Positions 12,345 through 25,709 of a stretch of 64,000 nt of DNA are shown here, one piece after another. Below the pieces are notes generated by a model. That model was not told the DNA's origin and ran no database searches. It saw only the letters and a list, made by a program, of their open reading frames with translations. Within the stretch, counting starts at the first letter, position 1; each line of letters starts with the position of its first letter. The position numbers and the translations under genes are program-made. This stretch comes from Ziziphus jujuba (lineage: Eukaryota > Streptophyta > Magnoliopsida > Rosales > Rhamnaceae), in NCBI RefSeq assembly GCF_031755915.1, contig NC_083383.1, positions 934,001-998,000 on the forward strand, written 5' to 3'.

Positions 12345-15300
12345 CTATCCCATGTTTGGAAAGACTCCAGAGAAGTTTGGTAATCTATCAACATGCTTTA
12401 AGGCACGTTCAGCAATCTGGCGAGTTCGGTAGTCACCATGCTGGAAAGCATCAACAAGTGCAGTACTCAAATTTGGATCTCCAGAAACTTCATAGGCTAT
12501 TTCATCACTCCGCAAAATTCTCTCAACCACCCAAACTGCCCTCCTCCTCAGATTTTCTGTTCGATTTTCAAGTAAAACATCTAGTATAGGCTTGATTCCC
12601 TCCGTCTCGCACAGGACCAAAACCCCTTGTTCAATATCAACTCCATCATCCAATATGGTGGATAGTGCTGCAAGTGCTGCCTCGACTACCTTCTCATTTG
12701 TGTGATCCAAAAGAGCTACCAACTTCTCCACAGCTTGTCCTTCCAAAAGACAAAAACTTTCTCTAAGAGAGCATGTTCCACGGTGAAGCCGACACAATCC
12801 AGTTATGACAGGTTGTTTACTTAAGCATGGAAAGATTGAGGCACAAAAACCAGGTTTTGGCAAGTCGGGCAATTTTGTCAAATTTTTGGATTCTTGTGAC
12901 AAGTTCTCCAAGGCTGTAGCAGAATTCATCTGAACATTGTCAAGTCCATTAGACTGTAGGAATTCAATGAATAGTGCAGTAAGATTATTCCTGCGGCAAA
13001 GTTCAATGGCACTTGGCTCATCTTCCAAGGCAAATGTGACCCTTGCTAGAACTCGAACAAGTCCTTCCAGAAATGGTGTCACAAAGCGACTGCCCTTAGT
13101 CTCCCCCTGCCGGATAGCAAGTACTCTTGAAATGACAATCTCAAAGGCACCTTCATCTAGCATCTGCCGGGTGAGGCCCAAATCCCTCTCTGGAAGATCA
13201 GCTAAGAGGCCAACAGCTGCAGCTTGCTCTTCAGTGATTCCGATATTTTCTGATATGACTTTAATTAGGCTTCCAAGCTGGCCCACTGTCCCTCGTAAGG
13301 CATCAGCTAGTTCTTGACCCATATGTGGAGAGAGGTGCTGGAGAAGTCTTACAGAAGCTACACGCAAATCTTTTTGTGGAGCCTCGATAAACTGAACCAA
13401 ACTGATAATGGCACCTGAGCTTTTAATGGCAGCCACAACATTCAGAACAGTAGAGGAACTGCTAGTGAGTCCAACAAGAACCTGAAGCAGCTTGCACTCA
13501 ATTCCTGGGCCAGTATTGCTAATGAGATGTAGCAGGCTACAGACTATGTCTTCTGACACTAGAGTCTGGTGATCAGATCCAACTGGAATGGAATCAAAGT
13601 CATAGCCTGAGTTCACCACATTGGCAAGAATTGTTGCAGAGACCTCTTTTAGTCGCATGGGTAGCTGATTAGCACCAACAGCAAAAAGGTCCTTGACTAG
13701 AGGAGGGAGTATTCCTGCCTCTAGCAGCACCTTGGAACTTGGCTCACAAGATGAGATTTGGTTTAAGGCTTTCAAAGCAGCTTCTCTGGACTGCATATTA
13801 CCACTTTTCATGATATTGATCAAAGATGAACCCACAGTTTTAGCCACTTGGACTTTTACATCATTGTTCAAAACCAATTCACCAAGAAAATTCGCCATGG
13901 ATAGTTTAGTTTCGGGAGGCCCTGGCACCATATCCAAAAAAAGAAAAAAAGAAAAGAAAAAAAGCAGTGTTTTATATGACAAGGTTACCATGATCTATGT
14001 TTTGAAGAAAAAGAGGATCATATCAATGAATGCAATTCAAACTTATACCACCAGTTCATAAGCAATAGAACAAATTTAACGTATGGATGACGGTAGAGAC
14101 TGAATAGTTACATCAATGAGTGTGAGAGTTTAAAAAAGAAAAAAATAAAAGGCTTTGCATTAGCAGATACACGCAATAAATGACAGGATTAACATACAAG
14201 TATAACAGAAGCGAAAAGATAAAATAATTTATCTTGTTTTCTTCTGATACTCCCTTCCAAAGAATCTTTTTATAGATGAAATGAGTTTGATGAAAAGAGA
14301 ATGAAAAACATTTAGCATAGAGAGCAATTATTAGATTTATCAACGGAATATCTTTTAACACTGAAAACAAACTTCTATTCCAGCCAAAAGTAAATAGGAC
14401 GGTTTGTTCGTACCAGTTTACAGCCATTTCTTAATTTAAGAAGAAACTAGCCTAGGGGTATCGGCCGAGTTGATAAATTTTGCAAATGTTAAGCAAAGAA
14501 TTAAGATTTCAAATAACTGCAAAGTACCTTCAAGAATTTGTGTCAGAAGAGGCTTTAGTCTACCATTTTCAGCCATCTGCCGCACATTGTTCTCGCACCT
14601 CTCTAGATTTTCTAGCATTTTATCAGCCTTCTCAACAGTCAGAATATTCTCTGATTTGCTACTTGTCATTCCAACCAACATAAGAATCGCACCATTAATT
14701 GAACCAATCTTCTCAGACAGGACTTCAGATTTTGAAAGCTCATACAGCAAAGAAACAGCTTCCTCCCTCTCTTTGGACTGCTCATGAGATAAGAACTTTA
14801 CAATAGTACGAACAGTGTCTCCCTCAGCCAACATTTCCTGCAAAGAAAAAAGAGATTCAATAAGCAAAATGCCCCGAGTTCATCCACGCCAAACCGTACA
14901 GATAATGGGCATAACATGGACAACCTTATTCTCATCATTTTCCTCAACTACAATTCGTAAAGTTTCCAAAACTTTACACCTGACTTTACGGCTGCTGCTC
15001 TTCAACATGTCAACAATCATGGGTATCAACCCTGCACTGCGTGCAATATGCTTATTTGCCCGGCTTTTTTGGCAGATATGCTGAACATACTTCAAGGCCA
15101 GTAGAACATCACTTTCTGAACTGCTCAGATTCAGTGACCTGCGAGCCATGTCAAGCTGAGCAGCTTCATTCCTAGCAGTCCACTCTTCAATGGTATTTCG
15201 CAATGCTATACTAGGCTTCAGATCTGTGCTTTTCAATTCTTTCAGAGTCAATGGGCAGACCAACTTCCTTCCACTCTCCCTGCATTCCTTGAACCATTTT

Positions 15301-15479
15301 TCTATTGATTCGCGCTCAAATGTTTGCCCATTTTCTAAGGTAACAGGATCACGCATGACTAGTTTTGTTAAAGGGCATACAAATGCATCATAAATTGGCT
15401 CAATATGTAGTCTCTCAAAATGATAGCTGTCATCTGACTGGCTGCCAGGGTCATAACTTCCGTCCCAATTTTCAGCCAT
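12345..15479 (-). CDS. SAUL1: U-box/ARM-repeat E3 ubiquitin ligase (PUB43/44, SAUL1 type)
   Basis: Three coding exons: 14925-15479, 14528-14837 and 12345-13921 (2442 bases, 813 residues). Junctions are in phase: ENK|EML and EG|PPETKLS. Residues 29-102 form the U-box (YDAFVCPLTKLVMRDPVTLENG start, ERESIEKWFKEC, VCPLTLKEL, IALRNTIEEW), which recruits an E2. The remainder is a long armadillo-repeat solenoid, ending NFSGVFPNMG. Length and sequence closely match the Arabidopsis PUB43/PUB44 group. PUB44 is SAUL1 (At1g20780), a plasma-membrane-linked ligase that prevents premature senescence and whose loss triggers autoimmunity. Collinearity with At1g20770-At1g20670 supports the SAUL1 assignment, although the duplicate PUB43 (At1g76390) is equally close in principle. 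No truncation or key-residue loss seen. Confidence 0.93.
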
Positions 15480-15496
15480 CTGACCTTACTTGCCCA

Positions 15497-16211
15497 CTGC
15501 AACAAACTAACAAAGTATAAAGATAAGTCAGAATCAGAACCAGTATAGTTACAGTGCAATTTGAAATGGAACGAGAGACACAGGAAAAAGGAAACCGCTT
15601 ATACAAAAACATAAAGTTGGAGGAGGATTGGAGGGGGATAAATGTCTTCCAACAATAAAAGCAAAGTGAAGGAAGAACATCTTTAAAGTTGTTTTTATTT
15701 ATTTATCATTATTATTATTTTAGCCAATGGGACTGACGGCCTGATATTGAATATTAATTTGTCAATAGAAGGGCCAAGTAGACAATACAACAACTCGCTC
15801 AGTGAATACTGGGATAAATCCCTGAACTTGAAACTTGGAACTAAATCTCCCCTGTATTGGAGAAGCCGTGTATATACATACACACTGAAATCTACAACAG
15901 CCTATGTGAATCAACCACGGACAGAAATTCAGAAACAAGTAAAACTTTCAAATCAAACCAGCTTTATTCGGGAATTTAACCTTTAGATTACTAGCATGAT
16001 GAAGGAACCCACAACAATGATGGCGGGTGTAATGATCATAAAAATTGAGCACATCACAAACAAATCGACCAAGATTTCAATTAGAATGATTATTCAAATT
16101 CGTCAAAAGCAGATTTTATTCATCCGAATAATTTCCTAGTAAATTGAATGTTAAGGCAATTCAGTGTGAATAAAGTTGTGAACTTTACACAAGAAGGATA
16201 GCAAGCCCTAC
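15497..16211 (-). other. Probable 5' UTR intron of U-box gene
   Basis: On the minus strand a donor AAAAG|GTAGGG at 16211 and an acceptor TTGCAG ending at 15497 bracket a 715-base intron just upstream of the SAUL1-like start codon. A leader exon would lie at 16212 and above. Splice-site inference only; nothing else is recognised inside. Confidence 0.5.
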
Positions 16212-16599
16212 CTTTTGATTCTTGTCACAACGAATCCTTGAAGGGAAGGACGCTCGGATGAAAAGCCCTAGTTCTTAGTCTGAGAACCTGACAAACTGAC
16301 TAAGGTGGAATCTCTGAGCATGCCGGAAACGAAGAAGAAGTCCTCTGCATCCATGGAGAAGAGGAACCTAAATTTTGGGTCGTCTTCTTTCTTCTTCCTT
16401 TGAATTGGATTGAGAATGAGAGAGAACAAAAAAAAAAACAAAACAAAACAAAAACAAAAAAACAAAAAAGGAGCGAAAGGAAAAAAACAACAGCGAAGGA
16501 GGAGGAGCTCGTGGTATGAACAGCGAAACCCAACAAAAAGATAAAAATAAAAATAATTTTTTAAAAAAAAAAAGGAAAAACATTGAATAAACAACTAGA

Positions 16600-17028
16600 G
16601 GAAGAGAAAGTTGACTGGACGCCAACAGTCATCGGAGAGAGAGTGTGGAGCCAGCGTCACCAGCCGCTGACCCCACTTCTTCTAAAGCAACACCAGCCTG
16701 GCTTATTCTGCCATTTTTTGTTCACCTACTTTTTTTTTTTTTTTTGGTTCCTTAAACTGAAGCTTCCTAACCAATATAATTACTTAATTTTGGTTATGAA
16801 TGAGAAATGACCATTATTGTGACCAAAAAAAAAAAATATTTATCAAAAATGTTATCTTTATTAGCAAATAATAATGATATAAAAACAGGATCGCAGGCGA
16901 ATTTGATGGAGGGGGTTAGAAGTGAGTACATTAGCAAACCCTGTGCGTTTTGTTTCTTTTTGCTATGCTTTATATTCACCTGAAATGGAAGTTCCAACAA
17001 GAATATATAAAGTACATTTTTAGCCCCC

Positions 17029-17060
<32 letters not shown>

Positions 17061-18588
17061 TAAAGTACATGAATAAGAAAATCAATTTTAATCCATCTCT
17101 AAGCAGTAGCATGCTTCTTTATATAATTGTCGAAATCAAATGGATGGTTTAGCAGGTGCGTAAAGATGTTATCAACCTGAAATTAAATTGTACTCTTTTA
17201 CTGCACTTTCTTCTAAACTTTTATGACAAAAAAACTGGTCAGAGCCTGAAATTGTTTATGTTGGTGCTCTAAAAGCAATCCATATTTAATAGATTCTCTT
17301 ATTGTTCAATTCCTTCAGTGGGCCAAGACGTCGATTCGTGGGCAGGGTATAAATGATTACTATTCTCAAATTTGATTCGTAAGAATTTACTCAAATTTAG
17401 CTTAAATTTTTAAAATGTTAAAATAATTTATTTATATTCGACTCGGTTAGTACATAAAAAGTTCAACTTATATCAACTCAGTTTATTTTAACATAAACAT
17501 TTAAAAACTTAAATATATATATTTTTTAAAGTAAAAAGTTTGTCATTCGTTATTAATAAATTTCATTTATTTTATTATAAAATTAATTTATTTTTTATAA
17601 TTTATATATTTAAGATATAAAAATAATTATTTAAGCACATTTTTTAAAATATAAAAAATAAAATTTATATATTATAAATATTGAATGTATTTAAATTCAT
17701 AATATAAATAAATAATAAATGTAAACTATTTATATGCTATCCCCGAGTTTGATTTATTACTTAAAATCAATTTGCAAACATCATTTATTGTTTAAACCCG
17801 GTTTATTTTCTTTATGAGACGAGTTCAAATCGAATTCGGACTGATCACGAGTTGCTCGAGTCTATCTATAATCTATCATTGAGCATATGCAAATAGGCTT
17901 ATCAAGACCAAAAGAGATTGCACACACAAAATTCCCAAAAATAGCTATTTCTTAACAATTTCTCTCAACTTAGGACACTTTGATCCTCTTGTACAAGTCG
18001 AATATATGGATATTGATGGAAGAATAGCCATTTTGTTCATGATAAACCAGCCATAATGACTTTCCAAACACTTCAAAAGGTGAAAAAATTGAATTGCCAG
18101 TAACACAGACCAAAGCGGAGAGAGGGTGAAAAGTGAAAAATGTCCACATCTTTAGGCACCAAATCTAAGAGGTTTAAGTTATGACATCAGGAAGATAAGA
18201 GGTAGCTTAAAATGAGGTACAATATAATAAAACCATCTAATCTTAAATGGTTTACACTCAAGCTTACGCAAAATTTTCACAAATTCAACATGTATATGTA
18301 TATCACAAAATGGGATACGGTTTATATATGCCTTGGCAACATGCATTTTGGAAGTAGCAAGGCATAAGTCTATCTCGGTCTTTCTAGGCAGCTTTGCCAT
18401 GGATAGCATGAATAACCTGATTTCCTAAAACAGTCTTGGGATACCCGCAAGCTGCCAAGACGAAATGGCTATCCTTAGCACACCAGACGACGAGCGAATA
18501 TTGCCACCCAAATAACAGGAAATTTTCAAATTGCAAAATGCTTAATGTCTGAAGCTACCAACATTTCGGGAGCCCCATATGGACTAGA
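16600..18588. other. Intergenic with a degenerate AT-rich repeat
   Basis: The first few hundred bases are the likely promoter of the U-box gene. From about 17330 to 17890 the text is rich in words such as TTCAAATCGAATTCG, ACTCGGTT and GAGTTGCTCGAG, the style of old non-autonomous transposon sequence in plants. I found no convincing terminal repeats or target duplication. A short (TA)n run sits at 17044-17062. No coding region is supported. Confidence 0.45.
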
Positions 18589-20236
18589 TCATGATATCTC
18601 TTCTGCAAATATGATATCAAAGATGACTTGCACTGCACACAGATAACATATATGTTAGACCACGTGTGTTGTTCGCTTGCTTACTCATGAAAGAAGCAAA
18701 CCTAGGCATTCCCAAATAATCTAGAAACTTCATGCCAGAAGTAAATTAGAGTTTCCAATGGCTCAAGTAAGCTCTTATACAGTCGATCTTGATCAATTTA
18801 TTTTGAACTTCTTACATATATTTCCCTCATACTAGCAATCTTTGCTTACCTTCCTCCTTGGGGATGTTAGGCTGATCAATCAAAAGTTGCTGGAGTGCAC
18901 TTAGGTCACAGGAACTGCAATGTAGAAAAAATTCAATAAACAGATGAAATCTATATAAAGCATAGTTTTTTAAAACAGACATACAGACATATAAGACAGA
19001 CGAAAACGAAAAATACATTTAAATGTCCAAGTAGTGAAAACAACCATGTAGAGGGGAAGAGTAGAAATCTTCCACCTTTGCTTGTTCGTACTTCAATTTA
19101 CTTTCTTAATTTTAAATTGTTAAAACAAAAATGCGAGTAAACTTATTAAAAAAAAGAAAAAAGAAAAAAAGGTACTTTTACAAAATTTGTGTCAAAAACA
19201 TGTTTCATGGAGCACATTACAGCTTCAGAAGCGACAGATTTCGTCCCATGAATATTAAAACCAAACAATTCCTGTTTTAAGATAAGCATTTCTTACTTGG
19301 GTTTCAAGATGAGTGTTGAAAGTGCTGAAACCAATGACGATTTAAGAAGGTACCTGGAAACCGAAAGAACAAGGCAATATTGAGAAACCAAATCTTATAG
19401 GATTTGAACCAAAAGGGAAATTGAGTGCAGAGGCTAGCAACTTAATGTAGAGAGAGATCATGATGTTGGAATAAGTATACATAATGCACAGCTAGTGCGT
19501 GTTGCAGAAGAGCAGCTGCCACAAGCTAGATTAGAAAACGAATAAAAATTATTGAAAAGAAAAATAATAAAATTCCAGAAAGTAGATTAGAAACCATACT
19601 CGAAGTGGTGCATCTCATGAAGAAGCATAAGCCCATCCAAGCAATCTGCAAGACTGGGTTTTACGCCAACACGTTGCTTCAGCTGTTTCAAACTCGGTTG
19701 ACTAGACCCACCTCTCATCATCTGCCTACCATCACGATGAATCTTCTCAAGCCTCAAGACAACACCATGAAACTCTTCCCTGAAATTAATACCACAATAT
19801 GAGAAAATAATATTCCAATGACTTAGGTAAACTTGAACTCATTCAAACTACTTACAAGGTCTTTTTCATCGAAAGCAAAATGCTTTGCAACGACTCCATC
19901 TGCTTCGTCAATACTGCGTCTTTAATGTCACCGATATTATTCAAACAGCCATAATTCTTAGAATCTCGAAGCACCTGGTTTTGCACCCAAACATACGAAT
20001 TCTCAAGTAACATACAGATAGGGGCAAAAAAAAAAAAAAAAAAAAAAAAAAAAGTGAGAAGAATTTTCCGATGACAAAGTAAAAGCTACGTTAAAAATTT
20101 AAACCTGCAACCTCTGGATGATGGAGGAGGAGCTTGTGAACTGCAAGATCAAGCGAGACTGGAGGTTGGCCCAGCGGTCCATCTCGTCTCGAGCCCTCCT
20201 GAACCGTTGCTGATACTTTTTCACCACCGCCTCCAT
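18589..20236 (-). CDS. AIRIM (C1orf109)-like ribosome maturation protein
   Basis: Six exons: 20105-20236, 19856-19974, 19600-19779, 19297-19353, 18850-18914 and 18589-18632 (597 bases, 198 residues). The protein is small and helical, starting MEAVVKKYQQ. It keeps landmarks in the same order as human AIRIM/C1orf109: an N-terminal helix with W and an LQSRL..QF pattern, a central coiled-coil-like stretch (KQMESLQSILLSMKK), then PSLADCLDGL, YLLKSSLVSAL, DLSALQQLL, IPKEEVQVIFDIIFAEE at the C-terminus. In animals AIRIM works with the AAA ATPase AFG2 (SPATA5/SPATA5L1) and CINP in pre-60S maturation. Arabidopsis At5g43822 appears to be the counterpart. An in-frame upstream ATG at 20308 would add 24 residues. 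Head-to-head with the next gene. Confidence 0.72.
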
Positions 20237-20560
20237 CACTGCCTTCACAAAGGATCGGATTCGGCGCGTGGACAATTTTGGTCTAACCACCGGCTGACTA
20301 CTATGCAATGTACTATGTGGAGGTTTAGCCTCTATTTGCTTTTTTGGGCCGGACTATGGTTTTCCGAATCCAATTTGAAACAATAATAGCCCAATTTATC
20401 CTGGGCGGTTCGGGGCGGGTGTATTTGCAATTACGACGTTATCCTCAAGACTTTTCCGGAAATAACGATTATAATTTTCCTCTAGTTGTGCCCATGGGCA
20501 GTTGATCCTATTGCGTTCGGTGAATTGGGGTTCCGAATCTGAATCTGAATACGAAGCAGG
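20237..20560. promoter_or_regulatory. Shared divergent promoter region
   Basis: The 324 bases between the two start codons must hold both 5' leaders and both promoters of the AIRIM-like (-) and VMA22-like (+) genes. It is relatively GC-rich for this window near 20400-20430 (GGGCGGTTCGGGGCGGG). No clear TATA box is seen for either gene. If the upstream ATG at 20308 is used, the gap is only 252 bases. Confidence 0.6.
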
Positions 20561-22473
20561 ATGGAAGAACAAGACTCAGAAACACAGAGCTCCGGAAGTG
20601 GAGGAGAAGAAGAAACGCTTAAATTAGAGCCTGAAGGATTACGACATGACGTTGAAGACCAACACGTTTTGCAGTTTCTGGATTCCCTTGATGGCTATAT
20701 AACGCTAATGGATTCATTGTCTCTGACACTCCGCCAGGTAAAAGTTACGCTGTTAATTGCGCAATTTCCTTTTGAAGATGTCAATATCCTATGTTATTTA
20801 TCGCCAACAGCACGAGGCAAGAGGAGCTGCCGATAAAATATGCTACTAACTTTAATGTAAAAGTTTCCAACTTTACACAATTTCTCATAAATATGGAAAT
20901 GTGTTTCATCTTTGGTAGTGGCCCCACTTTAATTTATTTGAGAAATTATTTCACATTTTTCAAATTTAGTTGTAGAGGTGCATCATCATCAGAGGTAGGT
21001 CGGTATTACTGTGTTAGTGTCAAATTCAGGATAGGATAGCTTAGATTTATTGGTCTTCATGAGCTTTTTGTATTGAAATTGAAACTGAAATTAAAATTGA
21101 AAGTTTTGACAGGGATGGCTTGAATTAGCGAGTGCTCGACATTCCATGGGTGCATCTCGCGTCAACAGTGCTCTGTTGAACCTGAAATTCCACTCTGCTT
21201 CTACCTCATTGCAAGTAACAAGAAATGATGGTAAACTTCATTCCGTCATTATCAAAATCTGTTATATGTATGTCCCATGTAAACTCTTGAAATAAATTTA
21301 AGTTGAAACTAATCAATAACCACTCTCTAAGCCGCGCATCACCATTAATAATTATAGCAGTGCTCCTAGGCACACGGATGTTAACGATTACCTGTTATTC
21401 GCATTTGCTTGTTCCTTTTTCTGAGGCATTGTCATATTATTTATTTGTAGTTGATTCAGAAGCGAACGAAGCAAACTTTACATTGTGCAAATGGGCATCC
21501 TCCAATAGTGGACACAGCTCAGCAGGAGAAAAATTTAGGGAGGACAAGTTGCAGACGAAGCATGATAGTCCAGATCTACGACACCGTAGCAAATCCCAGT
21601 TTTCAGGTATAGATGTGTAATCCTTTACATGATTTGGTGTACTGGTCAGTTGACTGAGAAAACACCTAGTATCATTTTCTCCATGAAATAGAGTGGTAAA
21701 GATCTGGAACACTATGACCCCAATGTTCTAGGTTTGTGACTTTGTGTAGAGTATTATATCCCAGATTGCAGGAAATTTCTGTTTCATTTCTGATCTCTTC
21801 TGATTGGATTCTGTTTTTATCTTGTTCTTTTCTATTTGACTGAAGAAACTCCAGATGAAACCTCAGTACAAAGTGGAGCTTCGCTTGTAGCTGATGATCA
21901 TGTAAGTCTCTCACAAATGTTGGTGTTGTATGCTTGATTTTGATGACTTTGGAGTGGACTAGATTGGCTAATTTACATCACCCTCATTTCTTCTTGTGCT
22001 TTTCAATACATGGTTCATTCCCTTGGTTATTATTGATACTGTTAGGCATCTTATAAAATTGGGTTGAATGCTGTTTAAGTGAAAATGAGGTTATTCAATA
22101 AAATTTGTCCCTGCTGTCACAGGTTCAGAGGGAGCGATCCAAATCATTGTCGGTATTTGGCACTTTGGTTTCTCCAAAGCTTCGTGCGGCTCAACTTTCA
22201 TTTGAAACAGGTGATGGAGTTTGCTTCTTCAATTATTTACTCTTTAGAACATATCTCTCTTTCCCTCTCCAAACTCCTAACTGGTTTTGCTCTTTGAGGA
22301 CCTAAGTTTAAGGTTATTATTATGTCAAACTTATGTCACTTAGATCAAATTGGGAAGCTTTATTTTTTTTTTCTGCAGCTTTGGAAATGCTTGTAGAAAT
22401 TGCGAACACACGTTCAACAATGCTCTCTGCTTTCAATCGAGTCAAGAAAGGATTGGAAGACATTAAAAGTTGA
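20561..22473 (+). CDS. V-ATPase assembly factor, CCDC115/VMA22-like
   Basis: Six exons: 20561-20737, 21113-21230, 21451-21606, 21846-21901, 22123-22210 and 22379-22473 (690 bases, 229 residues), all phases consistent. An acidic N-terminus (residues 1-35) precedes a helix with QFLDSLDGYITLMDSL. The signature GWLELASARHSMG starts at residue 60 and matches GWL-LA-AR-AMG of CCDC115. A low-complexity polar linker follows. The C-terminal motif is FGTLVSPKLRAAQLSF near residue 181, then a final helix. Yeast Vma22 and human CCDC115 assist assembly of the membrane (Vo) sector of the V-ATPase in the ER with Vma12/TMEM199 and Vma21. Arabidopsis At1g20770, next to SAUL1, is the collinear gene. Function is inferred from the family. 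Confidence 0.85.
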
Positions 22474-23400
22474 TCAAAGCTGGTCTTTTAAGGCATATAT
22501 GATATTTGGCTACTGGAAAGTTCAACATCTTCTTTCCCTTTATCCTGCTCACTCTGAGCACATGATTGATGTGCCCCAAGTTCTGAACTTATGATCTCAA
22601 TTCTCAAACACACAGTTTTTTTTTTTTTTTAATTTTGGGTGCATATTGTGATTTCTGGTTAAATTTCTCTCTATGTAATGTATATTTGAGGTGAAATTTT
22701 GGTGCATCTTACATGTAACATCTAGGTTGTATAATTCCTAAAAGTGGATGCCGGTAGCGTTTTGTCTTGCTGGAAAATTTTGGTGACAGGAGATAATTTA
22801 ATGGATTGCTACAATGCAGGCTCAGAAGAACTGCCATATTTCAAACTCTCTTATTTACTGGAAGGTGCAGGGCTCTTTCTATTGTGCTGTTTAAAAGCCC
22901 TTATTGATTGGTTAAATTTTAATATTCAAATTAATATAAAATACATTACAATCAACAAAACAAACAATATATATATATATATATATAATCTTTTAAAATT
23001 ATATATGAACATTATGTAAATAAATAATTATGATCAGGTTTTTATTTTTTCAGTGGTTTATTCGGAGTTGGATTTAGAATCAAGTTTAAATTGAATTGAA
23101 GGCGAAATTTTTTTCATAATTAAAACATTAAAAAGCTATATAAATTCTCCTCGAATACTTTGTAAAATATCAGGCTTACGACGTCAATAGAAATTTTTTT
23201 TTAAAAAAAATCTAATACTTACGGCAATATTTTCAACTGCATCAAAACTACCATTTTACCCTTCGATTTCGAGGGATAAATTTCAGGCGAATTTCGATCC
23301 TCTTTTTCCCGCCAAAAAAAAAAGCCCTCAATAGCTTGTCCGTAGATGGTTCGTACAAAAGCCTTGCTGAGAATTTTGCACGCACCAAAAGTAGCCGAAA
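22474..23400. other. Intergenic, 3' UTR and FANCJ promoter
   Basis: Holds the 3' UTR of the VMA22-like gene and the upstream region of the helicase gene. A (TA)n run is at 22968-22986. Nothing else recognised. Confidence 0.6.
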
Positions 23401-25667
23401 ATGGTGTCTGCAACTCCGGCGAAAAATCATAAAAATGTCTACCACATCGGAGGTGTCCAGGTGGAGTTCCCGTACCGTCCGTACGGGACGCAGCTTGCGT
23501 TCATGGGTAGAGTCATCTCCACACTGGAACGGGCTCACAAGGACGGCCATTGCCACGCAATTCTGGAGTCACCCACCGGAACCGGGAAATCGCTCTCGCT
23601 CCTCTGCTCAACCCTAGCTTGGCTGCAGAATTACAAGTTCAAGAACCAGTTCGCGAATCTCTCTCACTCCAAGCCCGATCCTGAGGCGATGACTGATCCT
23701 CTGGGTCATGGTGGTGGATTTGTTCCCGAAGACGAACCTTCAAGTAATCCTCTTTTCGAATAAAGAAAAAAAAATCAATGCGTATTTGGCACTATTAATT
23801 TTTCCACTTTTTTAGCAATCCTATCACTAATATTTTGATTCTTTTTAGGTGCACCAGTGGTGGAAGCTTCGGGACCTGCTAAATCTATAGAAAAGAGTAA
23901 GAATCAGAAGAAAAGGCCAGCACCTATCATATATTATGCATCGTAAGTAATATATTATCGAATCATGGTGCGATTAGAATAATTGATTTTTCTAATATCT
24001 TTTTTTTTTTTTTTTTTTTTTTTAAAGAAACTCTAGAATAACTCTTTCTGTCTTCTGTTATCCATTTAAGGAGGACACATTCGCAAATTTCACAAGTAAT
24101 TCGTGAATATCGCAAAACTGGTTACCGTGTGCCAATGGCTGTTTTGGTAGGTTGGCTTGTTTCTTCCAATATTTGAGTTAAATGTTAGTATTGAACCCTT
24201 ACAAAGTAGTGGTAGTAATTAATTATTTGATCTGAGTGGTTTGTTTTATGCAGTCAAATTGTGTTATTGTTTCTTAGAAGTAATCGTCTCTTGGATCGGT
24301 TTCTGGTTTATCATGGTGATCTACGTTTGTCTGCATCTTTGTTTGAATATGGTCAATAGAAAAACGTATAATTCCTTACGAATGTTTTTGGTTTATTGCA
24401 CAAAATATTAAAATGACTTTAGTCAGAGTGGATATGGCCAGCCCTCATAGTGGTCATGGGTTCAAAATGTGGCCAAAGTGTTAGTCTCAGTGAGATTATT
24501 GCAGTTCGGACTTATAGTAGTGGTTGCCCTTTTCCTCCAGGCCTCACGGAAACATTACTGCACCAATGCATACGTGCATGGGAAAGAGAATATAGATGAA
24601 GAATGGTGCACTTATTTCCTTTTCAGAGAATAAATTTTTTTATTCATTTTTTTTTTTTTTTTTGGAGGGTGGGGGCAGTATCTTTTTTTCTGTCTAAAAC
24701 ATGTTATTGAATTTTCCAGTAAGTTGCTTTTGAAGAATCGAGAGGTGGGGTGCCCAGAATTTAAGTAAGTGATTTCTCAATTCAAATACTTGCTGCATTG
24801 ATGTTTTTAATGTTTGGTTGCACTGTTAGCATAATTTGTGAGCTTAAGCAATTGGTTTCTCCTACAATCAGAAATGTACATAAAGTCAAATGCCATCCAT
24901 CCCTTCAAAAAGGAGGCTGCCATGAGGCCCATGATATAGAGGATCTTGTCAAAGTTGGAAAAGTTGTCAGAGGTTTGCCTTTCAATTTTCTCTCTATATC
25001 TTTAAAGCAAGTAAGCTTAGTGTTTTATCGATATTTCACAAAGATTATCTTGTTCTCCAGGTTGTTCATATTATGCAGCACGTTCTATGGCAGGCGATGC
25101 ACAGTTGGTATTCTGCCCATATAACTACATTATCAATCCAGTCATTCGGGGAGCAATGGAAGTAGATATAAAAGGAGCTATTGTAGTTCTTGATGAGGCA
25201 CAGTATGTTGCAACATGCTTATCTAGTTTTGTTTGTACTTTATAAGCCTCAATTTTGTGGAAAAATGTGGTAAAATTAAAAAATAAGTAAATATATAAAA
25301 TTAAAAATCTAACTTCTTGTACTCTCTTCTCAATTTTGTTGAATAAACAAATTTCAACATTTTGATGTGAGTTAAAGCAAATTCTACAGTCATAAATTGT
25401 AAATTTCTAAAAATTAGCATCTTCCCACTTGAACGTCATTTTTGAAATTTTACTTTGAAAGTTATAATGCAGGGACTTTGACTGTTCTATTTGCTTGAAG
25501 AATTTTTACATATAGACCATGAAAATGCATGTTTAGACCCACTGGTCCGAGTGCTCCAAAATTTGTTTTACCTGTATGCAGTAACATAGAGGATATAGCC
25601 CGCGACGCTGGTAGCATGGATGTCGAAGAAGATGTTTTGCATAGTAGGCTATAAGTCAACTTCTTCT

Positions 25668-25709
<42 letters not shown>

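Noticed and set aside
12937..13317. 126-codon plus-strand frame inside the U-box gene
   Set aside because: Antisense of well-conserved ARM-repeat coding sequence.
16268..16625. Phe-rich minus-strand frames upstream of the U-box gene
   Set aside because: Arise from an A-rich tract in the leader/promoter; no domain and no family match.
17330..17890. Possible transposon by word composition
   Set aside because: No terminal repeats or target duplication found, so not listed as a mobile element.
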